Shown: positions 37,681 through 51,435 of the stretch, piece after piece
How the letters are laid out: the number at the start of each line of letters is the position of its first letter
Position numbering within the stretch: position 1 is the stretch's first letter
Assembly (NCBI GenBank): GCA_036898135.1
Contig: CM072515.1
Coordinates: 16,577,411 to 16,641,410 of the forward strand
Direction of reading: 5' to 3'
DNA length: 64,000 bases
DNA from: Oncomelania hupensis
Lineage: Eukaryota > Mollusca > Gastropoda > Littorinimorpha > Pomatiopsidae
Notes under the pieces: model-generated
What the model was told of the DNA's origin: nothing
Seen by the model: only the letters and a program-made list of their open reading frames with translations
The model's database searches: none
Made by a program: the position numbers and the translations under genes

Positions 37681-37975
37681 TTGAACAGTTATTTGATCAG
37701 ACCAGAATGAGAAGTCTCAAGAGGATCAAGGTCATCCCAAGATCACAATTGTTTTGGCATAATACAACTTTTGCTGTTCTTTATTTGATAGTACATGAGG
37801 GCATTTGGAACTGGAGGTAAAAAATCAAGAGCATAGAAAGATCAAACTCTGTATTACTTTGCATTTTAATGCAACCCTTTCATTTTGTTTTTTCTGGGCA
37901 CTCATTTTCATGTTAAATATTGCGAGTTCCATAAGGAGCATAGTCATATGGGCTTTGCCCTTGTAGTTTTTAATT

Positions 37976-39659
37976 TATTTTAAACGATCATGGTCAGTTC
38001 TTTACCTATTTTTGTTCTTTCAAAATGTTTTGGTGGCAGGTGGTATTTTTGTCTCTCTAGTGATATTATCATTAAAACTCATGTTTAAAGTTGCCCACTT
38101 TCAAATATTTGTGTACACATCCAAGCCATTATTAGACATAAACAAATGGAATTTATTGATTTATAGGAAAACTAAATACTTTTGAAAGAGTTATTCTTTT
38201 GCCAAGTCAGACTCTTTAATATGAAAACCCTTTTGTGGTACATTGATACAGTAATAAAGACAATGAAAATTCAAACAATAAAGTAAAAAAAGGGGTATTG
38301 TTGGGATAAAGGAATTGAAAATTGATACGAAAAGAAACACGAACGATATTACAAGTGCGTTTTGGTTAACACAGAATGTCACAATGAAGCTAATATTTTA
38401 AAGTGGGGCAATAACCATGTTAAATCATTATGCTGAAAGGATGAAAGTGGGCAAATTTAACTGGATTGAAAACAAGAAAGAGAACATTTTTAGTTATATT
38501 TACAGTATGAATTGTATAAAGAATATTAACTATTGTAGAATGGTTTTAGCTCATGACTACTATCTTTGCTTGTTTGTTTGTTTAAACAAAAATTAAATTG
38601 TGTAATTGATAAATAATATATATATATACACATACTTTAAAAAATATTTTTCATTGTTTTACACTATTTGCGTAACCCATTTATATTTAAACAAAAAATT
38701 TTGAACACTTTTCTGTCTCCATGTGTAAATGTTTGTACTTTTATACATTCATAATACACTTTGTTCTGGAATCAGTTTTTGACAATACACATATATATTT
38801 CTTTTAATTAAAAATATATTCTTAATGCATATGGATGTAATTGTAAATTAAAAGGGAAGCATAAACACCAGGTCTTTACAACGTTACCAGTATGTGTGTT
38901 TCAAAATGTTCCTATGATTGTAAGAAATGTGTACATTTTTGTCAAATGTATGTGTTGGCAGTTGTGGACATATATCATTTATATAAATAAATAAATAAAT
39001 ATATATATTCTTTTCTTTGATTTGCAAAGAGTAGTAGTTACATAATATGGCACATATTATTTATCGTTACAATACAGGGTTGTATGTAGTTACTGTTGGG
39101 AGAGGGTCAGCAGAGCAGGTGTGTGAGAGTTAAGATAGATCAGGATGGAGACTTACGTTTGTATTTTTACTCTTTCTCTCACTCACTGGGTGTGGTATAA
39201 GACTGTTCATAAATTTAATACACATTTACCAAGGGGAAAAAGTGTTACTATAAATTATTATGCTGTTGTTAGTCACTATAATTATATCCTTTATAATTTG
39301 TTGATTATTTTCTGGAAACTTTGGTTTGTTGCCTGTTTTTGGTTTTTGAAGGCATTAACTTAATTGCCATGCAATCTTTTTTAAACTTTGTCTGTGATAG
39401 CAAATTAGAGACGTTTGCACATAAACTAGTAATCTAAAAATATGTTAGGAAATTTAATAAAATCTTGAGACTGGGTCTAGAAGATGACTGGGTTGTTTGT
39501 TAAGTATATTAGCTTATGGTTAGCCGGTGTCCATAAACTTGTGTTTTTAGTAAGAGTCATGCTACCATAGTAGGAAATTTATTGCCAGCTCAGGTTGACT
39601 TTTCTAACAATACATTGTTGTTAGAATTTTATTAATTTTTATATATTTTTTAAAAAGAA
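37976..39659. other. AT-rich unassigned DNA
   Basis: No gene or bounded repeat recognised. Short (TA)n and AAATA-type tracts lie near 38615 and 38985-39010. Confidence 0.45.
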
Positions 39660-39660
39660 A

Positions 39661-39815
39661 TTATCTCATTTAATGATTTTTCACTCATGTAAAGCAAGGT
39701 AAATGTACTATGTACTCACTCCCCCCCCCCCCCCCCCCAAAAAAAAAAGGAATACATTATCTCATTAATGATTTTTGACTCATGTAAAGCAAGGTAAATG
39801 TACTATGTACTCACT
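39661..39815. repeat. Two-copy tandem repeat with poly-C
   Basis: TAAAGCAAGGTAAATGTACT and neighbouring bases occur twice about 92 bp apart, each followed by a C-rich run. It is the start of the family B copy. Confidence 0.75.
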
Positions 39816-40437
39816 CCCCCCACCCCCTCCCCCAACCACCCCGCCATTCAACCCCTCCTGCCCCTCTCCCCCCCAAAAAAAAATCCAAATTTGTGCAAAT
39901 ATGTTTGAGATGAGACCTAATAGTCCCAAAATGATATCGATAAAAAAATGTTCATCCGTCCTGGCCTCAACCTCACTCCAAGGTCAAGGTCACTGGAGCT
40001 GTTCCAAAGTCAGTTTGTATAGGTACTTTGAAATGACCTTGACCATAAACTAAACTATGAGAGATGTAAAGTCCAAATTTGTTGTATTTAGAGCTGAAAG
40101 ATTGATCTTTCATATATGTTCAGTTTTTAGCATTGATCTTGAAGGTCAAGGTCGTTTTAGGTCAAGATTGTAAAAACGTACAAAAAAATAGGTCATTTTA
40201 CATGTGGAATGGCTGTTTATTTAACCCATAATATGCAACACCATTGGGTTATTTGATCAGACATGCATGAATGATAGATCACGTGAGGGCCAAGGTCATC
40301 CCAAGATCAAGGCCACTGAAGGTCACAGTTTTTTTTTTTTGCATATTACAACATTTACTGTACTTATTTGATAATGCATGAGTGTATTTGGAGCTAAAGG
40401 TCAATATCATCTCAAGGTTAAGAGCATAGAAAGATCA

Positions 40438-41567
40438 AAGTTGGTCTTCGTTCTTCCTCTGACACCCTCAAACTTCAAATACCATGCTACAAACTCTCCC
40501 ATGCAGGCTGTCGATCCTTCTCAGTGCTTGGTCCTTCAACTTGGAACTCTCTTCCTCTCTCTCTCTCTTCGCAGCTCTCAGAACATAGCCACTTTCAAGT
40601 CCAACTTAAAAACTCATCTTTTCCTTAAAAATTTCTGATCTTGCCTCCCATCACCATCATCATTTCCCCAGTGGGGGTGCCAAGGGTTTTTGTATAAATA
40701 GTATCCACACTTTCTGGAAATTTAGGGCTTTAAATTCCCACTGTCGCTGTCTTTCTCCTTTGTTCTTTCTCATTTATACTCTGTTTTAACAATCTGCTAT
40801 ATCTTCTTCACTAGACCAGTCACATACCTTTTTTCTTGAAAACTCTTCCAAAACTCCTCATTTGTGTATGAGGTCTGTTGGGTCAATTTGGGAATATTGG
40901 ACGCTTTCTGTCAAATGGTCACTACGGCTTCCTATGATATTATTATTTAGCAATGTAGGCATTTTATATGTGTGCATGTTGTTAATATTTTATTATGATG
41001 TTTATATTCTATTTTGTTTTTGTAAACGGGGGTTTGATAAATTACAGTATAGGCTCAGCGTCCCCTATGTGGGATGCCTTTATTGTAAAGTGACCGGCTG
41101 GTACCCCACCAGCCGGTCACTCACCACCCCACCAGCCTTCAGTTTTACCACTAGAATTGTTTCAGCAGATCTTTTATACAGATCAAGGGTGAGTCCTCTT
41201 TCAACCAAAATGTGGTCCTGATTCGGCTCTTTGCAGTCCGCTTGACCCTGTAACGTGTGTAAGCAATGAAGACCTATCTAACTAACCGTCATCATTCCTT
41301 TTCTGACCACCACTGTCACCATCCCAAGTCCCTGACGCTTTAGCTGTACTCCTCCTCCCCCTTCTTCCCTCGTCTTTTACAGTTTACTTGTAAATATTAT
41401 TTTTTATGTTTGTATTATGTCATTGCATAATTTATTACAATAATATAGTGTCTCATTTTTGTTTCATTTCTTTTCGTATGTGTTTTGATGTTAACGTTAA
41501 GTATAAATGAGTGAAAACTGCACTTTGAACTGGTGTCATTAGGAAAAAGCGCTATATAAATACCCCC

Positions 41568-41632
<65 letters not shown>
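40438..41632 (+). pseudogene. LINE 3' end (RT C-terminus) interrupted by family A
   Basis: The + strand reads SLRSSQNIATFKSNLKTHLF and stops at 40636-40638. The 3' UTR resumes after family A at 41289 and ends AAAGCGCTATATAAATAC plus an (ATT)n tail (41570-41632). RT core absent. Confidence 0.78.
40665..41288 (+). repeat. Family A repeat, full copy with 8-bp target duplication
   Basis: A 624-bp unit from CCCCAGTGGGGGTGCC to ATCTAACTAACCG, with TCATCATT at 40657-40664 and 41289-41296. Landmarks: CTTTCTGGAAATTTAG, ACCAGTCAC, GACGCTTTCTG, GTAAAGTGACCGGCTGG, GTTTCAGCAGATCTTTTATA and TGGTCCTGATTCGGCTCTTT. No inverted termini and no frame, so a SINE-like or truncated-LINE retroelement is the simplest reading. 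Confidence 0.8.
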
Positions 41633-41634
<2 letters not shown>

Positions 41635-41770
41635 ACTTTGCGTTTTAATGCCACAATTTTCTTTTGTTTTTTTTCCTGGGTACTCATTTTCATGTTAAAT
41701 ATTTCGAGTTCTGTAACGAACATGTGAGTCATATGGGTTTTGCCCTTCTAGCTTTTTGTGTTTTGAGAAA

Positions 41771-42729
41771 TAATCTGTGTACTGTACATTTCCTTTTTTT
41801 CTTTATTAGTTTTCTTTTTGTAATGTATAGATTAGCATTTGATAATATTCTTACAATCATAATACAAGTTGTGTGTGATGGTATTGTAAGAGTCTGGACG
41901 TTGATTTGTATGTTTTCTTTACTGCAATTAGGGCGTTGATGAAATCAAACCGAGGAATACTGTTACTGGATGTATTGTTGTTTAATTAACATCTGAAGAC
42001 TGGAAAATGGCAGTTTAAAGGAATGGTGTGTTCTTTAACAGAAAACAATGGTTGGTGGTTTTGTTCTTGTGCGATAAAATCGTCAAAAACTTTAAAACAA
42101 CTCTTCTGTATAATCAATGTATTGTATTAAATTTGAAAAACTTTTTCAATCAGATTGTAATTTTGTTTATAATATTGATACTCAGTTTCAAGATGTAACT
42201 GTTAAAAATGATGGATCTGGCAAAATGTTTGTATAAAAATAAATATAGATCTTAATGTGATTAATTCTTATTTCCAGGTTTCTTGCAGCTGCCAAATAGA
42301 TTTTGTCAGAGATGTGATTGGTTGTAGGCAATGAAAGAACCAATTATGTTGATTGTTAAATCTGAAAGATGAATATTTGCTAATTATTTGTGGTCTGATA
42401 ATTCATTAATTGATTTGAATTGAAATTTGAGTTTTTCTATTGTTGAGTATGTTAGACATATAAACGCTATATTAAATTGCCTGCAAATAAATGAATAAGT
42501 TTTTAAAAATTTCTGAAGCTGAGAAAATGAATACCAGTTATTTTCAATCTCATTAGTTAATTATTTCAAATTGAGTTTTTATTATGCTTTTAAAACTTTG
42601 CAATACTTTACTGCTGGTAGTCTTGGCGAGCTTTTGTTTTTTGGAAACATAATTTCAACATGCTCTGTAGTTTATTGTTGTGTTTGAAACAGAATTTCAA
42701 CATTATCTGTAGTTTATCATGAAACACTT
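41771..42729. other. AT-rich unassigned DNA
   Basis: No gene or bounded element recognised. Confidence 0.45.
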
Positions 42730-42870
42730 GTTGACTCGCATCCTTAGGAATGTGAGTCTATGTACTCATGCCCTCCCCCACACTCCACACCACTTTCTTC
42801 TTCTTCTTCTGTGAAGGGTGAGTCCTAAATAGTCAAAAAAATGACATTGTGCGTGGTGAGGTACGTCTTT
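42730..42870 (+). repeat. Family B repeat, start fragment
   Basis: TTGACTCGCATCCTTAGGAA, GTCTATGTACTCATGCCCTC and GTGAGTCCTAAATAGTCAAA match the 5' part of family B at 34205; the rest is missing. Confidence 0.65.
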
Positions 42871-43343
42871 CTAAGAACAAAGCTTGACCTTACTCCTGTT
42901 TGCACTTTGGCTTAAGGTGCTATATAATCTTAGCATATAATTTTTCTGTTTTTCCGGTGTATGTGAACGTAGAAATAAATGTTTGTAAACTTTTCAAGTA
43001 TATAAATGGCAAAACTTTGACTTTTTACAGTTGCTATGAAAAACACAAGCTTACGGACAAAGTTGCAGGCACCTAGAAAGCAATCATTGTCCATTTCTTG
43101 ATAAGCTGATCATTCTATGTGATTAAAGTAACATAGTTTGGTCACATTTCATGGATTTATTAGGTCCCAGGAAGATTTCTTGGGTATGCCGCAATGTTCT
43201 TCCACTTTGTATGGGTAGCACTGCAATAGTGAATCGGGTACATGCCTCAACAACCACTTCATAAGAACAAAGTGGAATTTCTCTGCATTTACCTGTGTAT
43301 ATGACAATTTGGTGTGCCAAACAACTCTTTCCCTTTGTCTCTC

Positions 43344-43920
43344 ACCCCATTGGGGTGCCAGGATTTTCTGTATAAATGGCATCCCCACTTTGTGGAAATT
43401 TAGTGCTTTAAATTACCACTGTTTCTGTCATTCTCATTTGTTCTTTCTCTTTCCTAATCTGTTCTATCAATCTACTATCTTTTTCGCTAAACCAGTCACT
43501 ACCGTTTTTCTTAAAATCTCCCAAACCTCCTCATTTGTGTATGGGGTCTGTTGGTCAGCTTGGGGATATTGGATGCTTTCTGCCAAATGATCAGTGGGAC
43601 TTTCCATGATATTATTATTTAGCAATGTGGGCTTTTTATATGTATGTGATTGGTAATATTTTATAATGATATTTATATTATATTTTGTTTTTGTAAATGA
43701 GGGTTCGATAAATTAAGAATACAGCCTCAGCATCCCTGCATGAGATGCCTTTATTTTAAAGTGGCCGGCTGGTGGAGTGCATTCAGTGATATCATTAGGG
43801 TTGTTTCAGCAGATCTTTAATCAGGGTTGAGTCCTCTTTCAACCAAGTTGTGGTCCTGATTTGCCTCTTTGCAGTCCCTTGGACCCTATTAACAACATTG
43901 ACTAACTAAACTAAACCTAC
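43344..43920 (+). repeat. Family A repeat, full copy
   Basis: Starts ACCCCATTGGGGTGCC and ends GGACCCTATTAACAAC, then TGACTAACTAAACTAAAC. Internal landmarks as in the copy at 40665. A (CT)n run follows at 43927-43960. Confidence 0.78.
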
Positions 43921-43923
43921 CTA

Positions 43924-43960
<37 letters not shown>

Positions 43961-43963
<3 letters not shown>

Positions 43964-44802
43964 TCTCCTCTGTATCTGTTCAAAAATAAATTTTCTCCAA
44001 TTATTAGGCCAACTTTAAAGAAGGTCACAGAGTGCATGTTTGTGCATATGTGCAAGTATTTTCTTTGTATGCGAATGTTCATGTACATTTTTTGAGAATG
44101 AACTCCTTGATGTGGTGCGTTTGTGCGTGCGTTGATGTATGCATGCGTGTGCGTTCATATATGCATGTGCATGCATGTGCGTTCATTTATGTATTCGCAA
44201 GGGAAGCATGGAAAGTTGTGGAATTTTAAATTTGTTTTTTCAGGCCTGGGAAGTCATAGAAATTCCATTGAAGTCAAGGAAAGTCATGGACATTTTTAAT
44301 AAAAGCTGTAAAACGTTTTTTTTAATTGTTTTTTTTTTTTTGTTGTCGTCTGCTTGCAGAGGAAATGAGTGAGATGTTTAAACGGTGGTCTCGGTTGGTC
44401 AGTTATTGTTATTTTGTCCGTGGTATCACTTTCCTAGTTTTGGATTGGTTTCTCAGTCAGACAGCTTGTTTGTGGTGATTTACCTTTTGCCGCTAGTTAT
44501 TTCCCTGGATAAATTTGCACGCAGAAAGGTTCAGTCCCCATAACTTCAGTGGCCTGCGTATTTAAAGTCCGTAGTTGTGTGCACCTTGTTGTTATTGCAA
44601 AAGGTAGTGTATGGTGTCATATTTACTCATAGTTTTATATCAAATACTTTTTGGACAAGTACTGTGCTGTTGATTTATTAATGTCTTTGTAGTTAGTACA
44701 TGAAGAGCCTTTTGTGTAAGTTGCAGCTTGTGTGTGTCCTCTCCACTATAAACTCGGTCACATGCATGCACTTTTGAAAGTAAAGAGGTTCAGTGACCAT
44801 AA
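43961..44802. other. Unassigned DNA
   Basis: TG- and CATG-rich stretch at about 44030-44200, then AT-rich DNA. No gene recognised. Confidence 0.45.
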
Positions 44803-46039
<1,237 letters not shown>

Positions 46040-46190
46040 CAACACTCTATTGTTAAGCGACCAGCTGGGGGTATTGCCTTCAGTGTTATGCTTAGTTGTT
46101 TCAGCAGATCTTTTATGCAGATCAGGGGCGAATCCTATTTTAACCAAGTTGCTCTTTGCAGTCTGATGGACCCTATAAACAATGACTAAC
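46040..46190 (+). repeat. Family A repeat, 3' fragment
   Basis: Matches the last quarter of family A: GACCAGCTGGGGGTATTGCC, GTTTCAGCAGATCTTTTATG, GGACCCTATAAACAATGACT. Confidence 0.7.
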
Positions 46191-46839
46191 TATCTTGGAG
46201 AGCAATGAAAATCTCAGAAACATCCCCCCACCCCCACCCCCCCCCAAAAAAAAAAAAAAAAAAAAAACAACTTTGAATAACACACACAAGGTCTAAAGGA
46301 AATAATCATTTATTGTGGTGCATTTCCACAGCCAAAAGCTGAAATATTGTGGTGTTACCAAGCATTGTTGCTGTGCATACTATAAAAATCTTTGGGGATG
46401 ACTTAATAAATTCATATACAAATCTTTGGATGACTTAATAAATTCATTAAATTTGATCTAACTATACCAATATTAATCAATTCAAGTGGCTGACAAATCA
46501 GGAAATGGCCATCGATTACTTTCCAGTTTTCTGCAACTTTGTCTGTAAGCTTTTTTTTTCATATTAACTGTGGAAAGCCAAAATTTTGACATTCATACGT
46601 TCACACATGTAAGAAGAATAGTAAAAATTGATGCTAGGATTCTAAAGCATTTTATGCCAAAGTACAAACAGCAGTGAGGTAAAGATTTGTTGTTAGAAAG
46701 ACGTTAAAGCCAAAGGCGGTTTTATGGAGCTAGATACCGTGCACAGCTGGTGATGGTGATATAAAATCAGGTTATCGGGGGCTAGAGACCTTTAGTTAGG
46801 GATTAACAGACATTTTTATTTTTTAAATGTATTTAAAGA
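46191..46839. other. Unassigned DNA with poly-C/poly-A tract
   Basis: C-rich then A-rich run at 46224-46266, otherwise nothing recognised. Confidence 0.45.
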
Positions 46840-47410
46840 TCCCCTGGTGGGGGTTCCTGGGGTTTCTGTATAAATTACTAGTACCCCCACTTTGTGGAAA
46901 TTTAGTGCTTTAAATTACCACTGTTTCTGTCATTCTCATTTGTTCTTTCTTGTTCCTAATCTGTTCTATCAATCTATCTTCTTTGCTAGACCAGTCGCCT
47001 ACCTTTTTTTTCTTGAAAACTCTCCCAAAACTACTCGTTTGTATCTGGGGCCTGTTGGGTCAGCTTGTGGCTATTGCCAAATGGCCTGTAGGACTTTCTA
47101 TATTATTTTTTTTAGCAATGTAGGCATTCTTTTAGGTATGTGTTTTGTTAATATTTTATAATGATGTTTATATTCCATTTTGTTTTTATATATGGGGATT
47201 CGATACCGCCTCAGCGTCCCCTGCATGAAATGCCTTTATTGTAAAGTGGCCGGCTGGTGGATTGCCTGCAGTGTTACAATTAGAGTTGTTTCAGCAGGTC
47301 TTTTATACGGATCAGGGATGAGTCCTCTTTCAAACAAGTTATAGTCTTGATTCATCTCTTTGCAGTCCGCGATCCACTGGACCCTATAAACAATGACTTA
47401 ACTAACCATT
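46840..47410 (+). repeat. Family A repeat, full copy
   Basis: From CCCCTGGTGGGGGTTCC to GGACCCTATAAACAATGACT and TAACTAACC. Same internal landmarks; about 20 bases before the 3' end an extra GATCCA is present. Confidence 0.78.
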
Positions 47411-47411
47411 T

Positions 47412-48250
47412 TTAGGTTTATCCATGGTATACAGTGTGAACTTGATAAGATGGTGTATCCATTAAATCTCGAAAACGATCACTGAATGAATGATTTCACT
47501 TCAAGGTCAAGATCACAAGGTCAATAAATGTTAGTCAAAATAAGTTGGACAGTAATAATTTTTCAGAACATTTTACTTTTACCCCAAAGTTATTCATTAA
47601 TATTGAACTTACGGCTATTTGATGCATAATAGATATCAATGAGAAACGTACATGTACACTGCAAATTTGGTCAACCTCGCTCCAAAGTCAAGGTCACTTA
47701 AGCTGTTCTAAGTCGGTTTGTATAAGTACTTTGAAGTGACCTTGTCTCTATTAAACTATATTAGTCCAAACTTTTATTTCGAGATGATAGATTGATCTTT
47801 TATACATATTCAATTTTTTTGTTTTGTTTTTTGCATTGATCTTGAAGGTCAAGGTCATTACAAAAACATCAACAAATTTCTAATAGTACAGTGGAATGGC
47901 TCTATATTTACCCATAGTATGCAGCAACATTGGGTTATTTGATTATACATGAGCATAAGAGGTCAGGTGATGGTCAGTGTCTTCCCAAGGTCAAGGTCAT
48001 TTTGTGTGTGCACAATGCAGCTTTTGTTGTAGTTTATTTGATCATACATAAATGCATTTAAAGCTGGAGGTCAATATCACCTCATGGTCAAGAGCATCAA
48101 AAGATGAAATTGGTATTACTTTGCATTTTAATGCCACTGTTTCTTTTTTCTTTCTGGGCAGTAATCTTCATGTTAAATATTGTAAATTGTGCAAGGAGCA
48201 TGTGAGTCATTCTAGTTTAAAAAATGGACTCTCCAAGAACTTTGGGTTTA
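47412..48250 (+). repeat. Family B repeat, uninterrupted copy
   Basis: Contains many AGGTCA half sites (near 47503, 47690, 47850, 47990), ACATTGGGTTATTTGATTAT, AAGAGCATCAAAAGATGAAA and TTCATGTTAAATATTGTAAA. No reading frame of interest. Confidence 0.78.
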
Positions 48251-49082
48251 AAGTTTGTAGAATTTCAACATATTCTGTAGTTTATAATTAATTATCAAAT
48301 TGAGTTTTAGAAAATTCTTTCTCCAAGAGCTTTGGGCATAATAACATTTTCAATATTGACAAGCAAAATTGAAAGTTCAGTTTTGTCAGATTGTTTTTGT
48401 TTGTTGTTGCGACTGGTATTGATTCAAAATGTTTTGAGGGCTGCTGATGGCAGTATATATACTTCCTGTGCATTTCGATTATGACTATCACAATTGGAAG
48501 AGACAAAAATAAAAGAATAAACTCTGGTTTGATGATGTTTGTTTTATTTGTGGTTTTTATTGTTTGTGATCGTAATTTTGTGAGGGTGTGTGTTGTGTTG
48601 TTTATTTTTGTACAAATTTGGATGTTGTTGTTTTTGTATTTGCAGACTTATCTGAAAATACTTTGAACTAGCTGGAGAGGAGGAGAGGGGGAAGAGGAAG
48701 GAATCAGAGCAAACCAAATGTTGGTCTGTTTGGCGGTCCATTGGATGCAAGAACTCGGAACCCCTGGACGGATTTTGACCAAATTTCATAAGAACATTAC
48801 CTGGGCATGCCTCCCATGCCATCTTATTTGCTCTGCCTCAATGGTCAAGGTCACTGGAGTAATTTTTTTGCTAAAATAAATATAGATTTTGTTTCGTTTT
48901 GATAAACGGGTTTTTCAAATAATGGGCCATCTTTCAGTAGCAGTCTGGTTGACTGACTGTCCGTCACTCACAATGTCACTTTTTTGTTAAAAACACACTT
49001 TTTGCCTTACCTCAAAATTACCAACTAAAATTCCTGGGTTTACTTCGTGGATACTGTAACCACTGCTAAGCTGAAGCAAGTT

Positions 49083-49575
49083 ATAGATCACAAAGATGCC
49101 AAAATATGAGCCCCCTTCTCAAAGAACTCCATTGGCTCAAAGTGTCTGCAAGGATACAATATAAGGTTGCAGGCATGTGCTACAATGCACTATCAAACAA
49201 CACCCCTCGGTATCTGTCAGACCTCCTCCGTATCTACATACCTTCAAGATCTCTCTGCTCTGGTAATGACACCATGAAACTAAAACCTCAAGCATTTAAA
49301 AGCAAATCATGTGGTGAGAGATCATTTTCTTTTCAAGGACCATTGATATGAAATAGCCTCCCAGCCGATGTACGCCATGCGAAATCCTATAACTCTTAAG
49401 AAAAAGTTGAAGACATACCTTTTTACTGCCACATACAGCTAAAACGCTTTAAAAAAAAAATTTTAATTGCCGCTATTTGTGTGTGTGTTTGTGCGGTACA
49501 CATGGTGGGTGTATGTGTGCGCTTTGATCTCTGCGAGGGAAAGCGCCTTATAAATAAATAATAATAATAATAATA
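49083..49575 (+). pseudogene. LINE 3' end (RT C-terminus)
   Basis: The + strand reads SPLLKELHWLKVSARIQYKV, CYNALSNNTPRYLSDLL, RSFSFQGPLI and, after a stop, NSLPADVRHAKSYNS: the C-terminal half of a CR1/L2-type polyprotein. The 3' end is GCGCCTTATAAATAAATAAT plus an AAT tail. Dead by truncation and stops. Confidence 0.8.
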
Positions 49576-49589
49576 CGTAATTGTATTTT

Positions 49590-50110
49590 CTCAAAGGTCA
49601 AGGTCATTGTGCTTTACCCTTTCTAAACACGTTTTGCACTGCATTTCAAAATTGGCTGAGCTGATTCTGGGATCTGAGAACCTCTAGAAGGACAAAGCTC
49701 ATATGACTCACATGCTCCTTATGGAAATCGCAATATTTAACATGAAAATGAGTGCCAAGAAAAAAAGAAAAAAAAAACGGTGGCATTAAAATGCAAAAGT
49801 AGTACCAACTTTGATTTTTCTGTGCTCTTGACCTTGAGATGATTTTGACCTCCGGCTTCAAATACACTTATGTACTGTCAATTAAACTACAGCAAAAGTT
49901 GTATTATGACCTTGACCTTCGTGTGACCTCATGCATGTTTGATCAAATAACCCAATGTTGCATACAATGGGTTAAATAAACGGCCAATCCACTGTAAGTT
50001 AACCTATTTTTTGTATGTTTTTGCAAAGCCTAAAATGACCTTGACATTCAAGATCGATGCAAAAATTGAACATTTTAGAATAAAACTGATTAACTATGTA
50101 GATCTAGATT
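49590..50110 (-). repeat. Family B repeat, inverse copy
   Basis: Inverse landmarks: GACTCACATGCTCCTTATGG, AATATTTAACATGAAAATGA, TGACCTTGACCTTCGTGTGA, CAAATAACCCAATGTTGCAT and GACCTTGACATTCAAGATCG. Confidence 0.75.
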
Positions 50111-50119
50111 GATAAGATC

Positions 50120-50340
50120 GTTAGTTTATTTCAAGTGAATGGTTGGTATATTTTACCAGAGGCTGTGTTGAATGCACCAAGTGTGGATTGCTTCAAGTAT
50201 AGACTGGATAGTCTGACAAGTGACCACTGGTACTCACTTGAACCACCCCCAATCAAGATGCTTACTATCGAGCGACGGTGACAACAAACCAGAAGAGCAC
50301 GATACACTATAGGCCTTTGTATTCCATCATCTATAAGGAT
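50120..50340 (+). pseudogene. LINE RT C-terminal scrap
   Basis: The + strand reads NGWYILPEAVLNAPSVDCFK then YRLDSLTSDHWYSLE, the WNxLP...FKxxLD pattern at the C-terminus of LINE polyproteins. It ends in stops near 50280. Confidence 0.6.
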
Positions 50341-50370
50341 CTGTAAGTGAATGAATCAGCATCTCTGTAA

Positions 50371-50468
50371 GCCTACGAGTGTACGTCCTTTGTCCCAAGC
50401 GTGAACACCTATCCATACAACGGTGCTACGTTCATCTGGTGCGTCGATAACTGGACCTACCTGTACAG
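50371..50468 (+). other. Orphan exon-like segment
   Basis: An open stretch reading YECTSFVPSVNTYPYNGATF and IWCVDNWTYLY ends at a consensus donor, ACAG/GTAAGTG (50468/50469). The acceptor is weak (CTCTGTAAG). Two Cys and several Trp/Tyr suggest an extracellular-type domain, but I recognise no family and find no partner exons. Confidence 0.25.
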
Positions 50469-50469
50469 G

Positions 50470-51435
50470 TAAGTGAATATTAAGGAGTTCCTGATTCTGT
50501 AATTTACATGCAAACTAAATTGAGAACATGGCACACGTTGTAGGCTCTCTGGGGCAACAAGGCACCAATTATACTTTTGCTAAAGGTTGGAGGTACTTAG
50601 AACATATTTGGTATCCACGTTTCAAATTCAGCTTTCCAAGAGGCAACATTTATTAATACGGGTTAGTTCTGTTGCATCTTACAGACTTATCTTCCACTCC
50701 TGGAGGTCTCCTTATTGCCTATAGAAAACACAGCGATGTGGTGAATATCATCTGTGCATGAATGGACAGACAATTGCACGTTTTGCCTGATTCTCCCCTG
50801 TCTTTCTGCAATCAAAAGCAGCTGGCACCTACCTCTTACAGCACTTTAGCATAATTGTGGAGTCCATCATGCATGGATTAATAGATGAGCACACCACATG
50901 CTGAGACTAGATGAGGCCTTCTCCCTGTCCCCAGTCTCAGCAGCTGTTGGGTCATTGCAATATAATTTAAATAAATAAACTGCTAATTATATACATTTAT
51001 AATTATGAACCCACATTAGAAATTTACAGCTGTGGTCCTGGCAGCAGAAGTGTCCAAAAGCACTGTGTACATATGTTCTTCAGTAATTTATTTTGTGCTT
51101 TCAACATCCAGTGTTTGAGTGACTATTAAGTATAAATTTTGTTGGCATATTTAATACCACATTCATTTTAGGAATGTTCCCAGTATTTTATGGATGCATT
51201 CATGTTTCCTACCCATTTATTTATGCATTTATATATAATAAACGCATACTCTCTCCGGTGTCAGTAATGCATTCTGACTGACCATTACTTATTATTATTT
51301 TGAATATTTTAAAGTTATTCTCATCATTTGACTCCAAAGCATATAGTTTCTTATACGTTATTGAAACATTGTAATAATTTTTTTTAAATTAGACTCCTTG
51401 GAAATTTCTGGATTATACAAGACAATAAAATTAAA
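50470..51435. other. Unassigned DNA
   Basis: No gene or repeat boundary recognised. Confidence 0.45.

Larger units (their letters stand above)
34205..37975 (+). repeat. Family B repeat split by a LINE
   Basis: The halves, 34205-34828 and 37681-37975, follow the order of the uninterrupted copy at 47412-48250: poly-C/poly-A start, GAGATGAGTCCTAAATA, repeated CAAGGTCAAGGTCAC, ACCCCATAATATGCAAC, TTTGATCAGAC, AAGAGCATAGAAAGATCAAA, and TTCATGTTAAATATTGCGAG at the end. It is rich in the TCAAGGTCA half site. Confidence 0.8.
39816..41770 (+). repeat. Family B repeat split by a LINE that is itself split by family A
   Basis: Family B sequence runs to AAGAGCATAGAAAGATCAAA (about 40437) and resumes at about 41633 with ACTTTGCGTTTTAATGCCAC and TTCATGTTAAATATTTCGAG, to about 41770. 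The LINE piece between is listed separately. Confidence 0.78.

Noticed and set aside
43061..43330. Overlapping short - strand frames near 43123-43388
   Set aside because: No splice support or family signature; part of it is the antisense of family A.
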